Positions 16,651 to 25,254 of a stretch of DNA of 64,000 bases are shown one piece after another. The position numbers and the translations under genes are program-made. Positions within the stretch are counted from its first letter, which is position 1, and each line of letters opens with the position of its first letter. The notes under the pieces were generated by a model that saw nothing but the letters and a program-made list of their open reading frames with translations, ran no database searches and had not been told where the DNA came from. Source of the DNA: CBDDLD01 sp965230605 (lineage in GTDB: Bacteria > Bacteroidota > Bacteroidia > Flavobacteriales > Flavobacteriaceae); the NCBI GenBank assembly GCA_965230605.1, contig CBDDLD010000004.1:248001-312000 (forward strand). Reading direction: 5' to 3'.

Positions 16651-19452
16651 TTATAAATTATTGATAGTCCATGATACATAATATTGTGAACCTATAAATC
16701 CTGTACCAAATGCAGTAAAATATTCGTCTTGTAATAAATTAGTTGCTCCTGCTTTAAATGTAGATTTTAGGCTAGGTACTCTAAAGTTCACCTGAGCATC
16801 TAAGACATTAAATGAAGGAACATCACCGTCACCAAATGAAGCTTCCCAGAAATAGTTATCGCTCCATCTCCATGATACATTAAATCCAAAGTTTTTGAAT
16901 AACTCAGTCTTACCAAATGAAGCTTTTACTTTATGCTCTGGTGTATTAAAGTTGGTTCTGAAATCTGGATTAGCAGTAACATCAAAGTCTAATTTAGCAT
17001 AGGTGTAATTCATGCTTAAATCGAATCCATCTAATACTTTAGTAGACACTGAGATGGCAGCACCATAAGAATTTACATCTGCATCAGAATTCGTATATGT
17101 TTGATAAGCTTGGAAGTCACCACTAGCAATTGCAGCAACTGCTAAAGGAGTACCATCGGGAAGCGTCTGAGTAAGACCTACATCTCCATAAAATGGTGCT
17201 ATTACAGTCTCGTTAGCTAAGAAATCTTTATAAGAGTTGTAATATGCTGATGCATCAATAACAAAGTTTTTAACCTTACCACGATACCCAAGTTCAAAAG
17301 AAGTAACTTGTTCTGGTTTAGCTAATTCTGAATTAGCAATTTCTAAATCCGCCGGATTCTGCGATGCAGCAAATTGCCCAACTGAAGTTGCAAAGAATGA
17401 ATTGTTGTAAGCTCCTGTACCATCAAAATCAATATTACTGACTCCTAAGATACTTGTACCAGTAGTACTAAGATCATAATTTCTTACATCTCTTGCTGCG
17501 TTTCCTGGCGCACCACCAACAAGGATAGCTCTACCAACATCTAAACCAATGTATAAATCTTGCGTTGTTGGGTTTCTAAATCCAGTTTGGAATGACGCTC
17601 TAATGTTGTGATCTTCATTAATTGTGAAACCAGCTGAAATTCTAGGAGAGAAGAACCCGTCAAATAGTTGTGACTTATCGTAACGGATAGATCCTGTTAA
17701 TTTTAACTCAAGGTTATCTGTTAATTCTAACTTCTTCTGAAGTTGCGTATAGACACCTACCTCAGAGTATGTAATTGGTCCATCTGCGTCAGTGTAAATT
17801 GTTCCTGAAGAATTTAACTGGTATTCTCTAAATGATCCACCAACCTGAATTTCTACAGCATCCCATAGATGGCTAAAATTATAATTTACGTCTGAGTGAT
17901 AATATTTAGAAGCATCTTGGAATTTAGAACCAGTTGTTAAATCCGGATCGTTTACACTTCTATTAAATGCTTCTATAAATTCTGGAGAACCAGGAAGGAA
18001 ACGTCCTGTTTCTGCTTGAGCTCTTGCAGCTGCATGAGCTTGAGCATCTGTAGCACCACCTAAAGAAGCTTGTACATAGGTTCCAACATATTCTCCAAAC
18101 CAAGTGTTATCATCTTTCCATGCTCTGTTAATATTAATACCAGTAAATACCATATCGTAAGAGTCTCCTGCTTTGTCAGCAACAACATAACCTCTTGCAA
18201 AGAAGTTGTTATTTCTGAATTCTATTTTATGTTGTTGTTGGAAGAAGTTATCAATTGTATATCGGTTAGCACCTTGATAAATAGTTGTTCCTGTACCAAT
18301 CTTACCAACATATTGTATTTCAAAATCATCACCCCATGGACGGAAATACAGACCCCAGTCTGCTTTAATACTTTCTGCGTTGTATTCAGTTAAGTCACGT
18401 TCATCATATCCTGTTCTACTGACATCTACTGATGGTACCAAAGCATTTGCTCCAGAAGGTAATATTCCTAAACTTTCTAGTGTTTGAGCAACTTCTTTAA
18501 TGTTAGCAGCAACTTCATCACCATAAACGTTAATTCCGTCATAATCTAAATCGGCTCTTGTAAGACCTCTATTGAAACGATCTTCTTCATTCGTAGCAGC
18601 CCAATCCGTACCTTTTAAGTATCCAAAATTTATTTTGGCTGCAAAATGGTCGCTAAACTTGTGAGCGAAGCGTAATCCTATATCTGTATATTCATTATCA
18701 CCTGCAGCTATCTGCGATGTGATACCTCTCTTTATAGAAGCACTTATACCTTGATGATCAAATGGGCTCTTACTTCTCATAAATAAGATACCGTTGAAAG
18801 CATTTGCACCATAAAGTGCTGAAGCAGCACCAGGAAGTAATTCGACACTTTGTACATCGGTTTCAACCATACCTACTAAATTTCCGATAGGGAAATTAAG
18901 GGCTGGCGTGGAATTATCCATTCCATCTACCAATTGCATAAACCTAGTGTTAGCAAACGTAGCAAAACCTCTTGTGTTTACAGATTTAAACGTTAAACTG
19001 TTGGTGTTTATATCTACGCCTTTTAAACTTTCCAGACCATCGTAAAAATCAATGGAAGGTGTGTTTTTAATTTCTTTTAATCCGAAGCGTTCAACCGTTA
19101 CTGGCGATTCAAAGATTCGTTCTGGAGTTCTAGAAGCTGATATTACAACTTCATCTAACTCGTTACCTTCTTCTAATTGAATATCTACAGTTTGATTGTT
19201 AGAAGTAACTTCGGCCTCTTGAGTTTCAAAACCTGTATATGAAATTCTAATTTTAAAAGGAGGTGCTTGGTCTACTGTAAGTATATAATCACCATTGAAA
19301 TCGGAACTTGTTCCTGTAGTAGTACCTACTACGATAACATTGGCACCTGGTAGGGGCTGTCCTGTGTTGTCTGTAACTTTACCTTTTACTGTGGTTTGTG
19401 CAAAAGAGGCCACACTAAAAAGCATTACAAAAAGCTTTAAGGTTGTCTTCAT
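16651..19452 (-). CDS. TonB-dependent outer-membrane receptor with carboxypeptidase-like N-terminal domain
   Basis: Outer-membrane active transporter. It has a signal peptide (MKTTLKLFVMLFSVASFA), then a CarboxypepD_reg-like domain (GKVTDNTGQPLPGANV, about residues 20-105), a plug (VVISASRTPERIFESPVTVERF to about 235) and a long 22-strand-type barrel ending in YVSWTINNL. At 933 residues it is of ordinary size. It is not a SusC, since no SusD follows. Instead an SGNH lipase lipoprotein is next in the operon, which suggests uptake of a lipid or acylated compound. The promoter region contains an 11-bp inverted repeat. Confidence 0.93.
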   Translation of the reverse strand: MKTTLKLFVMLFSVASFAQTTVKGKVTDNTGQPLPGANVIVVGTTTGTSSDFNGDYILTVDQAPPFKIRISYTGFETQEAEVTSNNQTVDIQLEEGNELDEVVISASRTPERIFESPVTVERFGLKEIKNTPSIDFYDGLESLKGVDINTNSLTFKSVNTRGFATFANTRFMQLVDGMDNSTPALNFPIGNLVGMVETDVQSVELLPGAASALYGANAFNGILFMRSKSPFDHQGISASIKRGITSQIAAGDNEYTDIGLRFAHKFSDHFAAKINFGYLKGTDWAATNEEDRFNRGLTRADLDYDGINVYGDEVAANIKEVAQTLESLGILPSGANALVPSVDVSRTGYDERDLTEYNAESIKADWGLYFRPWGDDFEIQYVGKIGTGTTIYQGANRYTIDNFFQQQHKIEFRNNNFFARGYVVADKAGDSYDMVFTGININRAWKDDNTWFGEYVGTYVQASLGGATDAQAHAAARAQAETGRFLPGSPEFIEAFNRSVNDPDLTTGSKFQDASKYYHSDVNYNFSHLWDAVEIQVGGSFREYQLNSSGTIYTDADGPITYSEVGVYTQLQKKLELTDNLELKLTGSIRYDKSQLFDGFFSPRISAGFTINEDHNIRASFQTGFRNPTTQDLYIGLDVGRAILVGGAPGNAARDVRNYDLSTTGTSILGVSNIDFDGTGAYNNSFFATSVGQFAASQNPADLEIANSELAKPEQVTSFELGYRGKVKNFVIDASAYYNSYKDFLANETVIAPFYGDVGLTQTLPDGTPLAVAAIASGDFQAYQTYTNSDADVNSYGAAISVSTKVLDGFDLSMNYTYAKLDFDVTANPDFRTNFNTPEHKVKASFGKTELFKNFGFNVSWRWSDNYFWEASFGDGDVPSFNVLDAQVNFRVPSLKSTFKAGATNLLQDEYFTAFGTGFIGSQYYVSWTINNL

Positions 19453-19461
19453 TTTAGAGAA

Positions 19462-19495
19462 TTAGTTAAATTTATTAGACGAGCAATTTAACTAA
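19462..19495. repeat. 11-bp perfect inverted repeat over the TonB receptor start region
   Basis: Arms TTAGTTAAATT (19462-19472) and AATTTAACTAA (19485-19495), separated by 12 bases and centred about 27 bases before the ATG at 19452. It overlaps the predicted transcript start, so an operator is more likely than an RNA hairpin. Confidence 0.65.
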
Positions 19496-19525
19496 ATATA
19501 TGAAAAATCGATAAGAATTTGTCAA
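19493..19525 (-). promoter_or_regulatory. candidate promoter of TonB receptor/SGNH lipase operon
   Basis: TTG (complement of 19523-19525), 22 bases, then TATATTTA (complement of 19493-19500, 7 of 8). The -7 box overlaps the right arm of the inverted repeat. Confidence 0.45.
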
Positions 19526-19619
19526 AAAATTATGCGTGCATAGGATATTTTCAGAAAAATTCTGTACAAAAAATGAAATATCCACAATATATCTTATGGA
19601 ATTTTAATGAGATTGCAAT

Positions 19620-21467
19620 TTATTCTACTGTAACAGACTTTGCTAAGTTTCTTGGTTGATCTACATTTTTATCGAGCATAACTGCGATGTGATAAGATAG
19701 AAGTTGAAGTGGAATAGTAGTAACTAATGGTGTTAAGCATTCTAAAGTTTCTGGCACTTCTATAACATGATCGGCAAGCTCTTTTACACTAACATCGCCT
19801 TTTGTAACAATACCAATGATCTTACCTTTTCTGGATTTAATTTCTTGGATGTTACTCACTACCTTTTCGTAGTGTCCCTTTTTAGTTGCTATAACTACCA
19901 CTGGCATTTGCTCATCGATAAGTGCTATAGGGCCATGCTTCATTTCTGCTGCAGGATAACCTTCAGCATGAATGTATGATATTTCTTTAAGCTTTAATGC
20001 GCCTTCTAACGCAACAGGGAAGTTGTAGCCTCTACCTAAGTACAAGAAGTTACTTACATCTTTATAAATGTCTGAAACAAACTTTACATAATCATCTGAT
20101 TTTAACGCTTCAGCTACTTTCTCAGGGATGGCTTCCAGTTCAAATAGATGACGTCTGTAATCTGAACTTGAAATAGTGCCTTTAGCTCTGGCTAATCTTA
20201 AAGCCATTAGAGTTAAAACAGTGATCTGCGTTGTAAATGCTTTTGTAGATGCGACACCAATTTCCGGACCAGCGTGTGTGTAGGCCCCAGCATCAGTTTC
20301 TCTAGCTATAGAAGATCCTACGACATTACAAACTCCAAAAACAAATGCTCCTTTAGATTTAGCTAGCTTAATAGCTGCAAGAGTGTCTGCAGTTTCACCA
20401 GATTGAGAAATAGCGATAACAATATCCTTTTCAGTAATTACCGGGTTTCTGTATCTAAATTCGGAAGCATACTCAACTTCAACAGGAATTCTGGCCAGAT
20501 CTTCAAAGATATATTCTGAAACGAGTCCTGCATGCCAAGAGGTTCCACAAGCTACAACAATCATTCTATCGGCATTCAAGAATTTTTTCATGTTATCTTC
20601 AACACCTGCCATTTTTATAATGGCTTCATTCGTTAGAAGTCGTCCTCTAAAAGTATCTAATATGGCACTAGGTTGCTCATAAATCTCTTTAAGCATAAAG
20701 TGATCATAGCCGCCTTTTTCTATTTGCTCTAAATTGAGTTGCAGTTCCTGTATGTATAGATCAACTAGTTTATCGTTCTTAATCTTTCTTACTTTCACGT
20801 CTTTGCCACGACGTACAATTGCCATTTCTTCATCTTCAAGATAAATAGCATTTTTAGTGTACTCAATAAATGGTGAAGCATCACTAGCTATGAAGAACTC
20901 ATCTTCTCCAATACCTATTGCTAATGGACTTCCTAGTCTAGCAACGACTATTTCATTAGGTTTATTCTTGTCAAAAACAGCAATGGCATAAGCTCCGACG
21001 ACTTGGTTAAGTGCTATCTGTACAGCTTTACCAAGCTTTACATCTTCATTCTTTTTTACATCTTCAATAAGGTTGACCAATACCTCTGTATCAGTGTCTG
21101 AAGTGAAAGTGTACCCTCTGTTTATGAGCTCTTTTTTCAAAGACTCATAATTTTCAATGATACCATTATGTATGATAACTAAATCTCCAGAATTAGAATA
21201 ATGCGGATGAGAGTTTACATCATTAGGGACACCATGCGTTGCCCAACGTGTATGACCAATCCCTAAAGAGCCGTCAGTAGAGATTTCTTGTTCTAACTTT
21301 TCCTTTAGATCAGATACTTTTCCTTTAGTTTTTGAAAGTTTAATATTGCTACCATCATATATAGCAATACCAGCACTATCATAACCTCGATACTCTAACC
21401 TTTGTAATCCCTTGATAATAATTGGATAGGCCTCTCTATGACCAATATACCCAACAATTCCGCACAT
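19620..21467 (-). CDS. glmS: glutamine--fructose-6-phosphate aminotransferase (isomerizing)
   Basis: Makes glucosamine-6-phosphate, the entry to peptidoglycan and LPS amino sugars. The N-terminal Cys2 nucleophile (MCGIVGYIG), RLEYRGYDSAG and HTRWATHG mark the glutaminase domain (1-240). Two SIS domains follow, with CGTSWHAG, SQSGETADT and the C-terminal AKSVTVE. The length of 615 is standard. It starts 6 bases after the DUF4270 gene, so there is no room for a glmS ribozyme and none is seen. It is the third gene of an operon with a glycogen-synthase-like gene and DUF4270. Confidence 0.97.
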   Translation of the reverse strand: MCGIVGYIGHREAYPIIIKGLQRLEYRGYDSAGIAIYDGSNIKLSKTKGKVSDLKEKLEQEISTDGSLGIGHTRWATHGVPNDVNSHPHYSNSGDLVIIHNGIIENYESLKKELINRGYTFTSDTDTEVLVNLIEDVKKNEDVKLGKAVQIALNQVVGAYAIAVFDKNKPNEIVVARLGSPLAIGIGEDEFFIASDASPFIEYTKNAIYLEDEEMAIVRRGKDVKVRKIKNDKLVDLYIQELQLNLEQIEKGGYDHFMLKEIYEQPSAILDTFRGRLLTNEAIIKMAGVEDNMKKFLNADRMIVVACGTSWHAGLVSEYIFEDLARIPVEVEYASEFRYRNPVITEKDIVIAISQSGETADTLAAIKLAKSKGAFVFGVCNVVGSSIARETDAGAYTHAGPEIGVASTKAFTTQITVLTLMALRLARAKGTISSSDYRRHLFELEAIPEKVAEALKSDDYVKFVSDIYKDVSNFLYLGRGYNFPVALEGALKLKEISYIHAEGYPAAEMKHGPIALIDEQMPVVVIATKKGHYEKVVSNIQEIKSRKGKIIGIVTKGDVSVKELADHVIEVPETLECLTPLVTTIPLQLLSYHIAVMLDKNVDQPRNLAKSVTVE

Positions 21468-21473
21468 AAGCTT

Positions 21474-23102
21474 TTAATTATTTGGTTCTGAATAAAAAAT
21501 CTCTAGATACACTTTTTTGGTTATATCTTCTGTGTTATTACCATGTAAAATCGTACCTCTTGGTGATATAATTGAACTTAAGGGTAAAAATCTTTCAGAA
21601 TTATCAGTCGTTTGCTCAAAACCTTGATTGTTGTTTCCTTCTAAATTAACATTTCCGGAAACAGCTATGCCCATTCTAACATTGGTTGAATCGTTAATCA
21701 ATAAATTATTGATATGATTGGTAATTCTCATTTTATATCTGATACCTTCTCCATCTGGTTCATCACCCTCACGTTGCAAGATACCAAGATGATTTGGTAC
21801 TGATGATAAAGGTAGCGTTGAGCTTTGGAAATCTAAAAAATAATCTGTTAAAGGTCTATTATTATCCATATCATACAAGTAAAGCCTATCTGGCTCTTCG
21901 CCTTGTAATAAATTTTGATCGACATAGAAAACAAGATTAGCTTCATTGACCAGGCGTTTGGATCTTACAAACTTGCCATTTTCATCAATTTCAACAAATG
22001 CATCTCTCCACGCTTCAAATGTATTCATGTTGTCATTGTCGTTATCTGCATTCTCACCATCGAATAATTTAATATTTGCTATAGAACCTTGACCTCCCTT
22101 TAGGAATAATCGAGCATCACCATTAACTTCATCTCCATCTTGTAAGATAACATTGAAACTATTTTCTAAGAAATTAACTCTATTGGCTCCAAAACGAAGC
22201 TCGTATGTAGATTGTTCTCTTTCGGCACCTTCAGTGAATGGATCTCTAGTGTAATGCAGAGTAATGCTACTATTAGCCTGGGCAATGTCCATGGCTACCA
22301 TAGCTCCGGTACCATTTATATCTTCAGCCTTAAAATAAATGCCTCTAAAATAATCATTAAAATTATTTGTGTTGCTTAATACATCTTGACCTTCTTGATC
22401 AATGATTTTTTGCTGCCAATAGGCATTATCTAATACAATTCGAATTCCTGGAGACGAATTTAATGCTGTACTGCCTTCATCGCCTGTTAGTATTATGGTT
22501 TCATCACTAATAACAAAATTGTCTTCCTGATGAATTAATGTGCCTTCTAGTATAGCATCACTAATAGGTTCGGTTGCAGATGCAGATTTGTTTGAGAAAT
22601 ATACTTGAGGTGAATCAAATTCACTGTTAGGGTCAAAATCTCTTAAGAAGAAGTTGCTTTCATAAATACTTAGTCTAAAAGGATTGCTGCCATAGACAGA
22701 ATCAACTTCAAATTCGGCAACATTATTATCATCCACACCAACAGCTCTACTGAAATAAGGAATGTAAAGCACAACAGAGTCTAGCACCACGTTATCTCCA
22801 AAATCAGGATTGAGAATAGGAGAGTTTAATTGAGACACAAAACTTGCAGTGGTACGACCATAATATGGATCATTATATACACCAAGAAGGTTTATTGGTA
22901 ATCCATTAGTTTGTATTGGCCCTAAAGCATGACTGTATGTAATGATATCATACTGCTCAGATGATGTGTCAAAATTTGTAGCAGTATCATTATTTATAAT
23001 GTCAGAATCTATAGTAGCAAAATCTTTATCACATGCAATGAAAGCAAGTAATATTAATGCTAACAAGGCAATGTTTTTAAGGGCAATTCTTGTCTTTTTC
23101 AT
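21474..23102 (-). CDS. DUF4270 lipoprotein
   Basis: A 542-residue lipoprotein: the signal peptide ends at the lipobox AFIAC (Cys24), followed by DKDFATIDSD. The body is beta-rich with Asp/Asn-rich loops, and the pattern VVLDSVVLYIPYF early and KVYLEIFYSEP at the end fits the DUF4270 family of Bacteroidota, whose function is unknown. It is located between a starch-synthase-like gene (12-base gap) and glmS (6-base gap), an arrangement I recall as conserved in flavobacteria. Cell-surface or periplasmic location is inferred from the lipobox. Confidence 0.85.
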   Translation of the reverse strand: MKKTRIALKNIALLALILLAFIACDKDFATIDSDIINNDTATNFDTSSEQYDIITYSHALGPIQTNGLPINLLGVYNDPYYGRTTASFVSQLNSPILNPDFGDNVVLDSVVLYIPYFSRAVGVDDNNVAEFEVDSVYGSNPFRLSIYESNFFLRDFDPNSEFDSPQVYFSNKSASATEPISDAILEGTLIHQEDNFVISDETIILTGDEGSTALNSSPGIRIVLDNAYWQQKIIDQEGQDVLSNTNNFNDYFRGIYFKAEDINGTGAMVAMDIAQANSSITLHYTRDPFTEGAEREQSTYELRFGANRVNFLENSFNVILQDGDEVNGDARLFLKGGQGSIANIKLFDGENADNDNDNMNTFEAWRDAFVEIDENGKFVRSKRLVNEANLVFYVDQNLLQGEEPDRLYLYDMDNNRPLTDYFLDFQSSTLPLSSVPNHLGILQREGDEPDGEGIRYKMRITNHINNLLINDSTNVRMGIAVSGNVNLEGNNNQGFEQTTDNSERFLPLSSIISPRGTILHGNNTEDITKKVYLEIFYSEPNN

Positions 23103-23114
23103 ATTCGTCTTTAA

Positions 23115-23924
23115 CTATTGTAAAACACTGTTTTTGTAAAATTCAGAGTATGGTTCAGCAAAGTCTTCTAGAGAGAAATAATCTAATGTAGGCTTATCTG
23201 CATTGTTGATGTAATCATCCAATTCTTTTGGTAATGCTTCAGACCCTTTGATAAGAGCATCAGAATTATCAATAGCAATTTTCATTAAATTAATGTAATT
23301 AGGTGCTTCAAGTGGTTTGATGACTTCAGCATCTAAACCATCAAAGCTAACTTTGTTCATCATACCTTTATCTAACGTTCCTTCGAAATTTTGATTGTAC
23401 ACAGAAGTAACTATTTTACTTTCTGTAAATAAAGGTTCGGTTTTATAGTATTCTTTTAAGTAAAGAGGGAGTAAAGAGGCAAGCCATCCATTAACATGAA
23501 TAATGTCTGGTGCCCAATTTAATTTTTTAACGGTTTCAATAACACCCTTAGCAAAGAAGATAGCACGTTCATCATTATCAGAAAACAACTTTCCGTCCTC
23601 ATCAGTTAAGGTAGCCTTACGTTTAAAATATTCTTCATTATCTATGAAATACACTTGTATGCGCTCTTTAGGTATAGAAGCTACCTTAATAATTAAAGGC
23701 ATGTCTAAATCATTGATCACTAAATTTATACCAGACAAACGTATGACCTCATGCAATTGATGCCTTCTTTCATTAATATTACCGAAGCGTGGCATGAATA
23801 TTCGTATTTGTCCACCTTGTTTATTTACCATTCTTGGAGCTTCAAATGACATGGATGAAATCTCAGTTTCCGGTAAATAAGGTACCACCTCAGAAGACAC
23901 ATACAGTATACGTTTATCTTTCAT
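23115..23924 (-). CDS. glycogen/starch synthase N-terminal domain protein (GT5-like half enzyme)
   Basis: The 269 residues match the N-terminal half of glycogen synthase: RILYVSSEVVPYLP at the start, then RIFMPRFGNINERR and APDIIHVNGWLASLLPLYL. The usual KxGGL ADP-glucose motif is replaced by a EISSMSFEAP segment, and the whole C-terminal nucleotide-binding half (about 200 residues) is missing; the frame simply ends. It is therefore unlikely to be a working synthase on its own. I chose the ATG at 23924 over 23960 because an exact -7 box (23962-23969) puts the transcript start between them. First gene of the operon with DUF4270 and glmS, divergent from panC. Confidence 0.82.
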   Translation of the reverse strand: MKDKRILYVSSEVVPYLPETEISSMSFEAPRMVNKQGGQIRIFMPRFGNINERRHQLHEVIRLSGINLVINDLDMPLIIKVASIPKERIQVYFIDNEEYFKRKATLTDEDGKLFSDNDERAIFFAKGVIETVKKLNWAPDIIHVNGWLASLLPLYLKEYYKTEPLFTESKIVTSVYNQNFEGTLDKGMMNKVSFDGLDAEVIKPLEAPNYINLMKIAIDNSDALIKGSEALPKELDDYINNADKPTLDYFSLEDFAEPYSEFYKNSVLQ

Positions 23925-23961
23925 AAATGCGTTGCTTTTAAAAATTAGAATAAAAAACATG

Positions 23962-23969
23962 CAAAATTA
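23962..23969 (-). promoter_or_regulatory. -7 element of the glycogen-synthase-like/DUF4270/glmS operon
   Basis: Exact TAATTTTG on the minus strand, just upstream of the ATG at 23960. The predicted transcript start near 23955 favours the second ATG at 23924. Confidence 0.55.
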
Positions 23970-24000
23970 CAAAAATTTATGCAGATTGCCAGTAAAATAT

Positions 24001-24008
24001 TATGTTTG
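24001..24008 (+). promoter_or_regulatory. -7 element of panC-panD operon
   Basis: Exact TATGTTTG, 26 bases upstream of the TTG start of panC. It is divergent from the minus-strand promoter at 23962, sharing a 31-base space. Confidence 0.55.
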
Positions 24009-24034
24009 CAGGCTGTTAATTTTTTGTTAGTGCT

Positions 24035-24886
24035 TTGAAAATTTTTGATAATAGAATAAAATTATCCGAATCTCTTAACACGTTTAAAGAGAGCAATTCT
24101 TCTGTGGGGTTCATACCTACTATGGGAGCACTTCATAATGGACACCTAACTTTAGTTAAAAGAGCGCTAGATCAGAATGACATTGCTGTCGTAAGCATAT
24201 TTGTTAATCCGACGCAATTTAACAATCAAGAAGATCTCGTAAAATATCCAAGAACTTTAGACAAAGATGTAGAACTCTTGAAGACCGTTTCTAAGGATAA
24301 AATAATAGTTTATGCACCAAGTGTTGGAGATATTTATGAAGAAAATGTAAAAGCCGAACATTTTACATTTGATGGCTTGGAACATGAAATGGAAGGGGCG
24401 TTTAGACCCGGACATTTTGACGGTGTCGGTACCATTGTAAAACGTCTTTTAGAAATTGTAAAACCGGATAAAGCTTACTTTGGTGAGAAGGATTTTCAGC
24501 AGTTGCAAATAATCAAAAGCTTGGCTAAAAACTACAAGTTACCAGTAAAGATAGTGGGTTGCCCTATACATAGAGCAGAGGATGGTTTAGCAATGAGTTC
24601 TAGAAACCAGCGCCTAAAACCAGAATATAGAGAGGCTGCGCCATACATATACAAAACACTAAAAGCTGCCAAAAAGAAGTTTGGCACAAAAAGTGCTAAA
24701 AAAGTAACGGAATGGGTTGAGGATCAGTTTGAAAAGCACAGCTTATTGGAGCTAGAATATTTCTTAATTGCTGACATAGATACCTTAAAACCAGTGAAAC
24801 GAAAATCTAAACAAAAATCATATAGAGCGTTTATTGCTGTATATGCAGATGATATAAGACTTATAGATAATATCGCTCTAAATTAA
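24035..24886 (+). CDS. panC: pantoate--beta-alanine ligase (pantothenate synthetase)
   Basis: Joins pantoate and beta-alanine with ATP to form pantothenate. It shows PTMGALHNGH with the HxGH-type motif (HNGH 34-37), FVNPTQFNNQEDL, GEKDFQQLQI and GLAMSSRNQRL (KMSKS-like). The length of 283 is normal. The start is a TTG at 24035-24037: the first ATG in frame lies inside the active-site motif (codon 30), so an upstream start is required and the TTG sits well behind an exact -7 box. panD follows after 13 bases. Cytosolic. Confidence 0.95.
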   Translation: MKIFDNRIKLSESLNTFKESNSSVGFIPTMGALHNGHLTLVKRALDQNDIAVVSIFVNPTQFNNQEDLVKYPRTLDKDVELLKTVSKDKIIVYAPSVGDIYEENVKAEHFTFDGLEHEMEGAFRPGHFDGVGTIVKRLLEIVKPDKAYFGEKDFQQLQIIKSLAKNYKLPVKIVGCPIHRAEDGLAMSSRNQRLKPEYREAAPYIYKTLKAAKKKFGTKSAKKVTEWVEDQFEKHSLLELEYFLIADIDTLKPVKRKSKQKSYRAFIAVYADDIRLIDNIALN

Positions 24887-24899
24887 TTAACTTTGCCTC

Positions 24900-25250
24900 A
24901 TGCAAATTCAAGTAGTAAAATCAAAGATACATCGCGTTAAAGTAACGGGTGCTGACCTTAATTATATAGGTAGTATTACCATAGATGAAGACCTTATGGA
25001 TGCTGCTAATATCATCCAAGGAGAAAAGGTGCAGATCGTTAATAATGATAACGGTGAACGACTAGAAACGTATTGTATACCTGGGCCAAGAAATAGTGGT
25101 GAAATTACCCTTAATGGTGCAGCTGCACGTAAAGTAGCTGTAGGCGATACACTAATTCTTATTACTTATGCTTTTATGGATATTGAATCAGCAAAGGTGT
25201 TTAAACCGTCTTTAGTTTTCCCAGACGAAGCAACTAATCTCTTAAAATAA
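24900..25250 (+). CDS. panD: aspartate 1-decarboxylase, pyruvoyl-type
   Basis: Makes beta-alanine from aspartate, the second substrate of PanC. The self-processing Gly24-Ser25 pair (YIGSITID) that gives the pyruvoyl group is present, as are the YCIPGPRNSGEITLNGAAARK signature segment and the conserved Lys9/His11 region (KSKIHRVKVTGADL). At 116 residues it is full length. In operon with panC (13-base gap) and followed after 4 bases by a membrane protein gene. No PanZ/PanM-like maturation factor is present in the window. Confidence 0.96.
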   Translation: MQIQVVKSKIHRVKVTGADLNYIGSITIDEDLMDAANIIQGEKVQIVNNDNGERLETYCIPGPRNSGEITLNGAAARKVAVGDTLILITYAFMDIESAKVFKPSLVFPDEATNLLK

Positions 25251-25254
25251 GGCT

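Noticed and set aside
16651..19452. TonB receptor as a SusC of a polysaccharide utilisation locus
   Set aside because: No SusD-like gene follows; the partner is an SGNH lipase.
19620..21480. glmS ribozyme upstream of glmS
   Set aside because: Only 6 bases separate glmS from the preceding gene and no such structure is visible.
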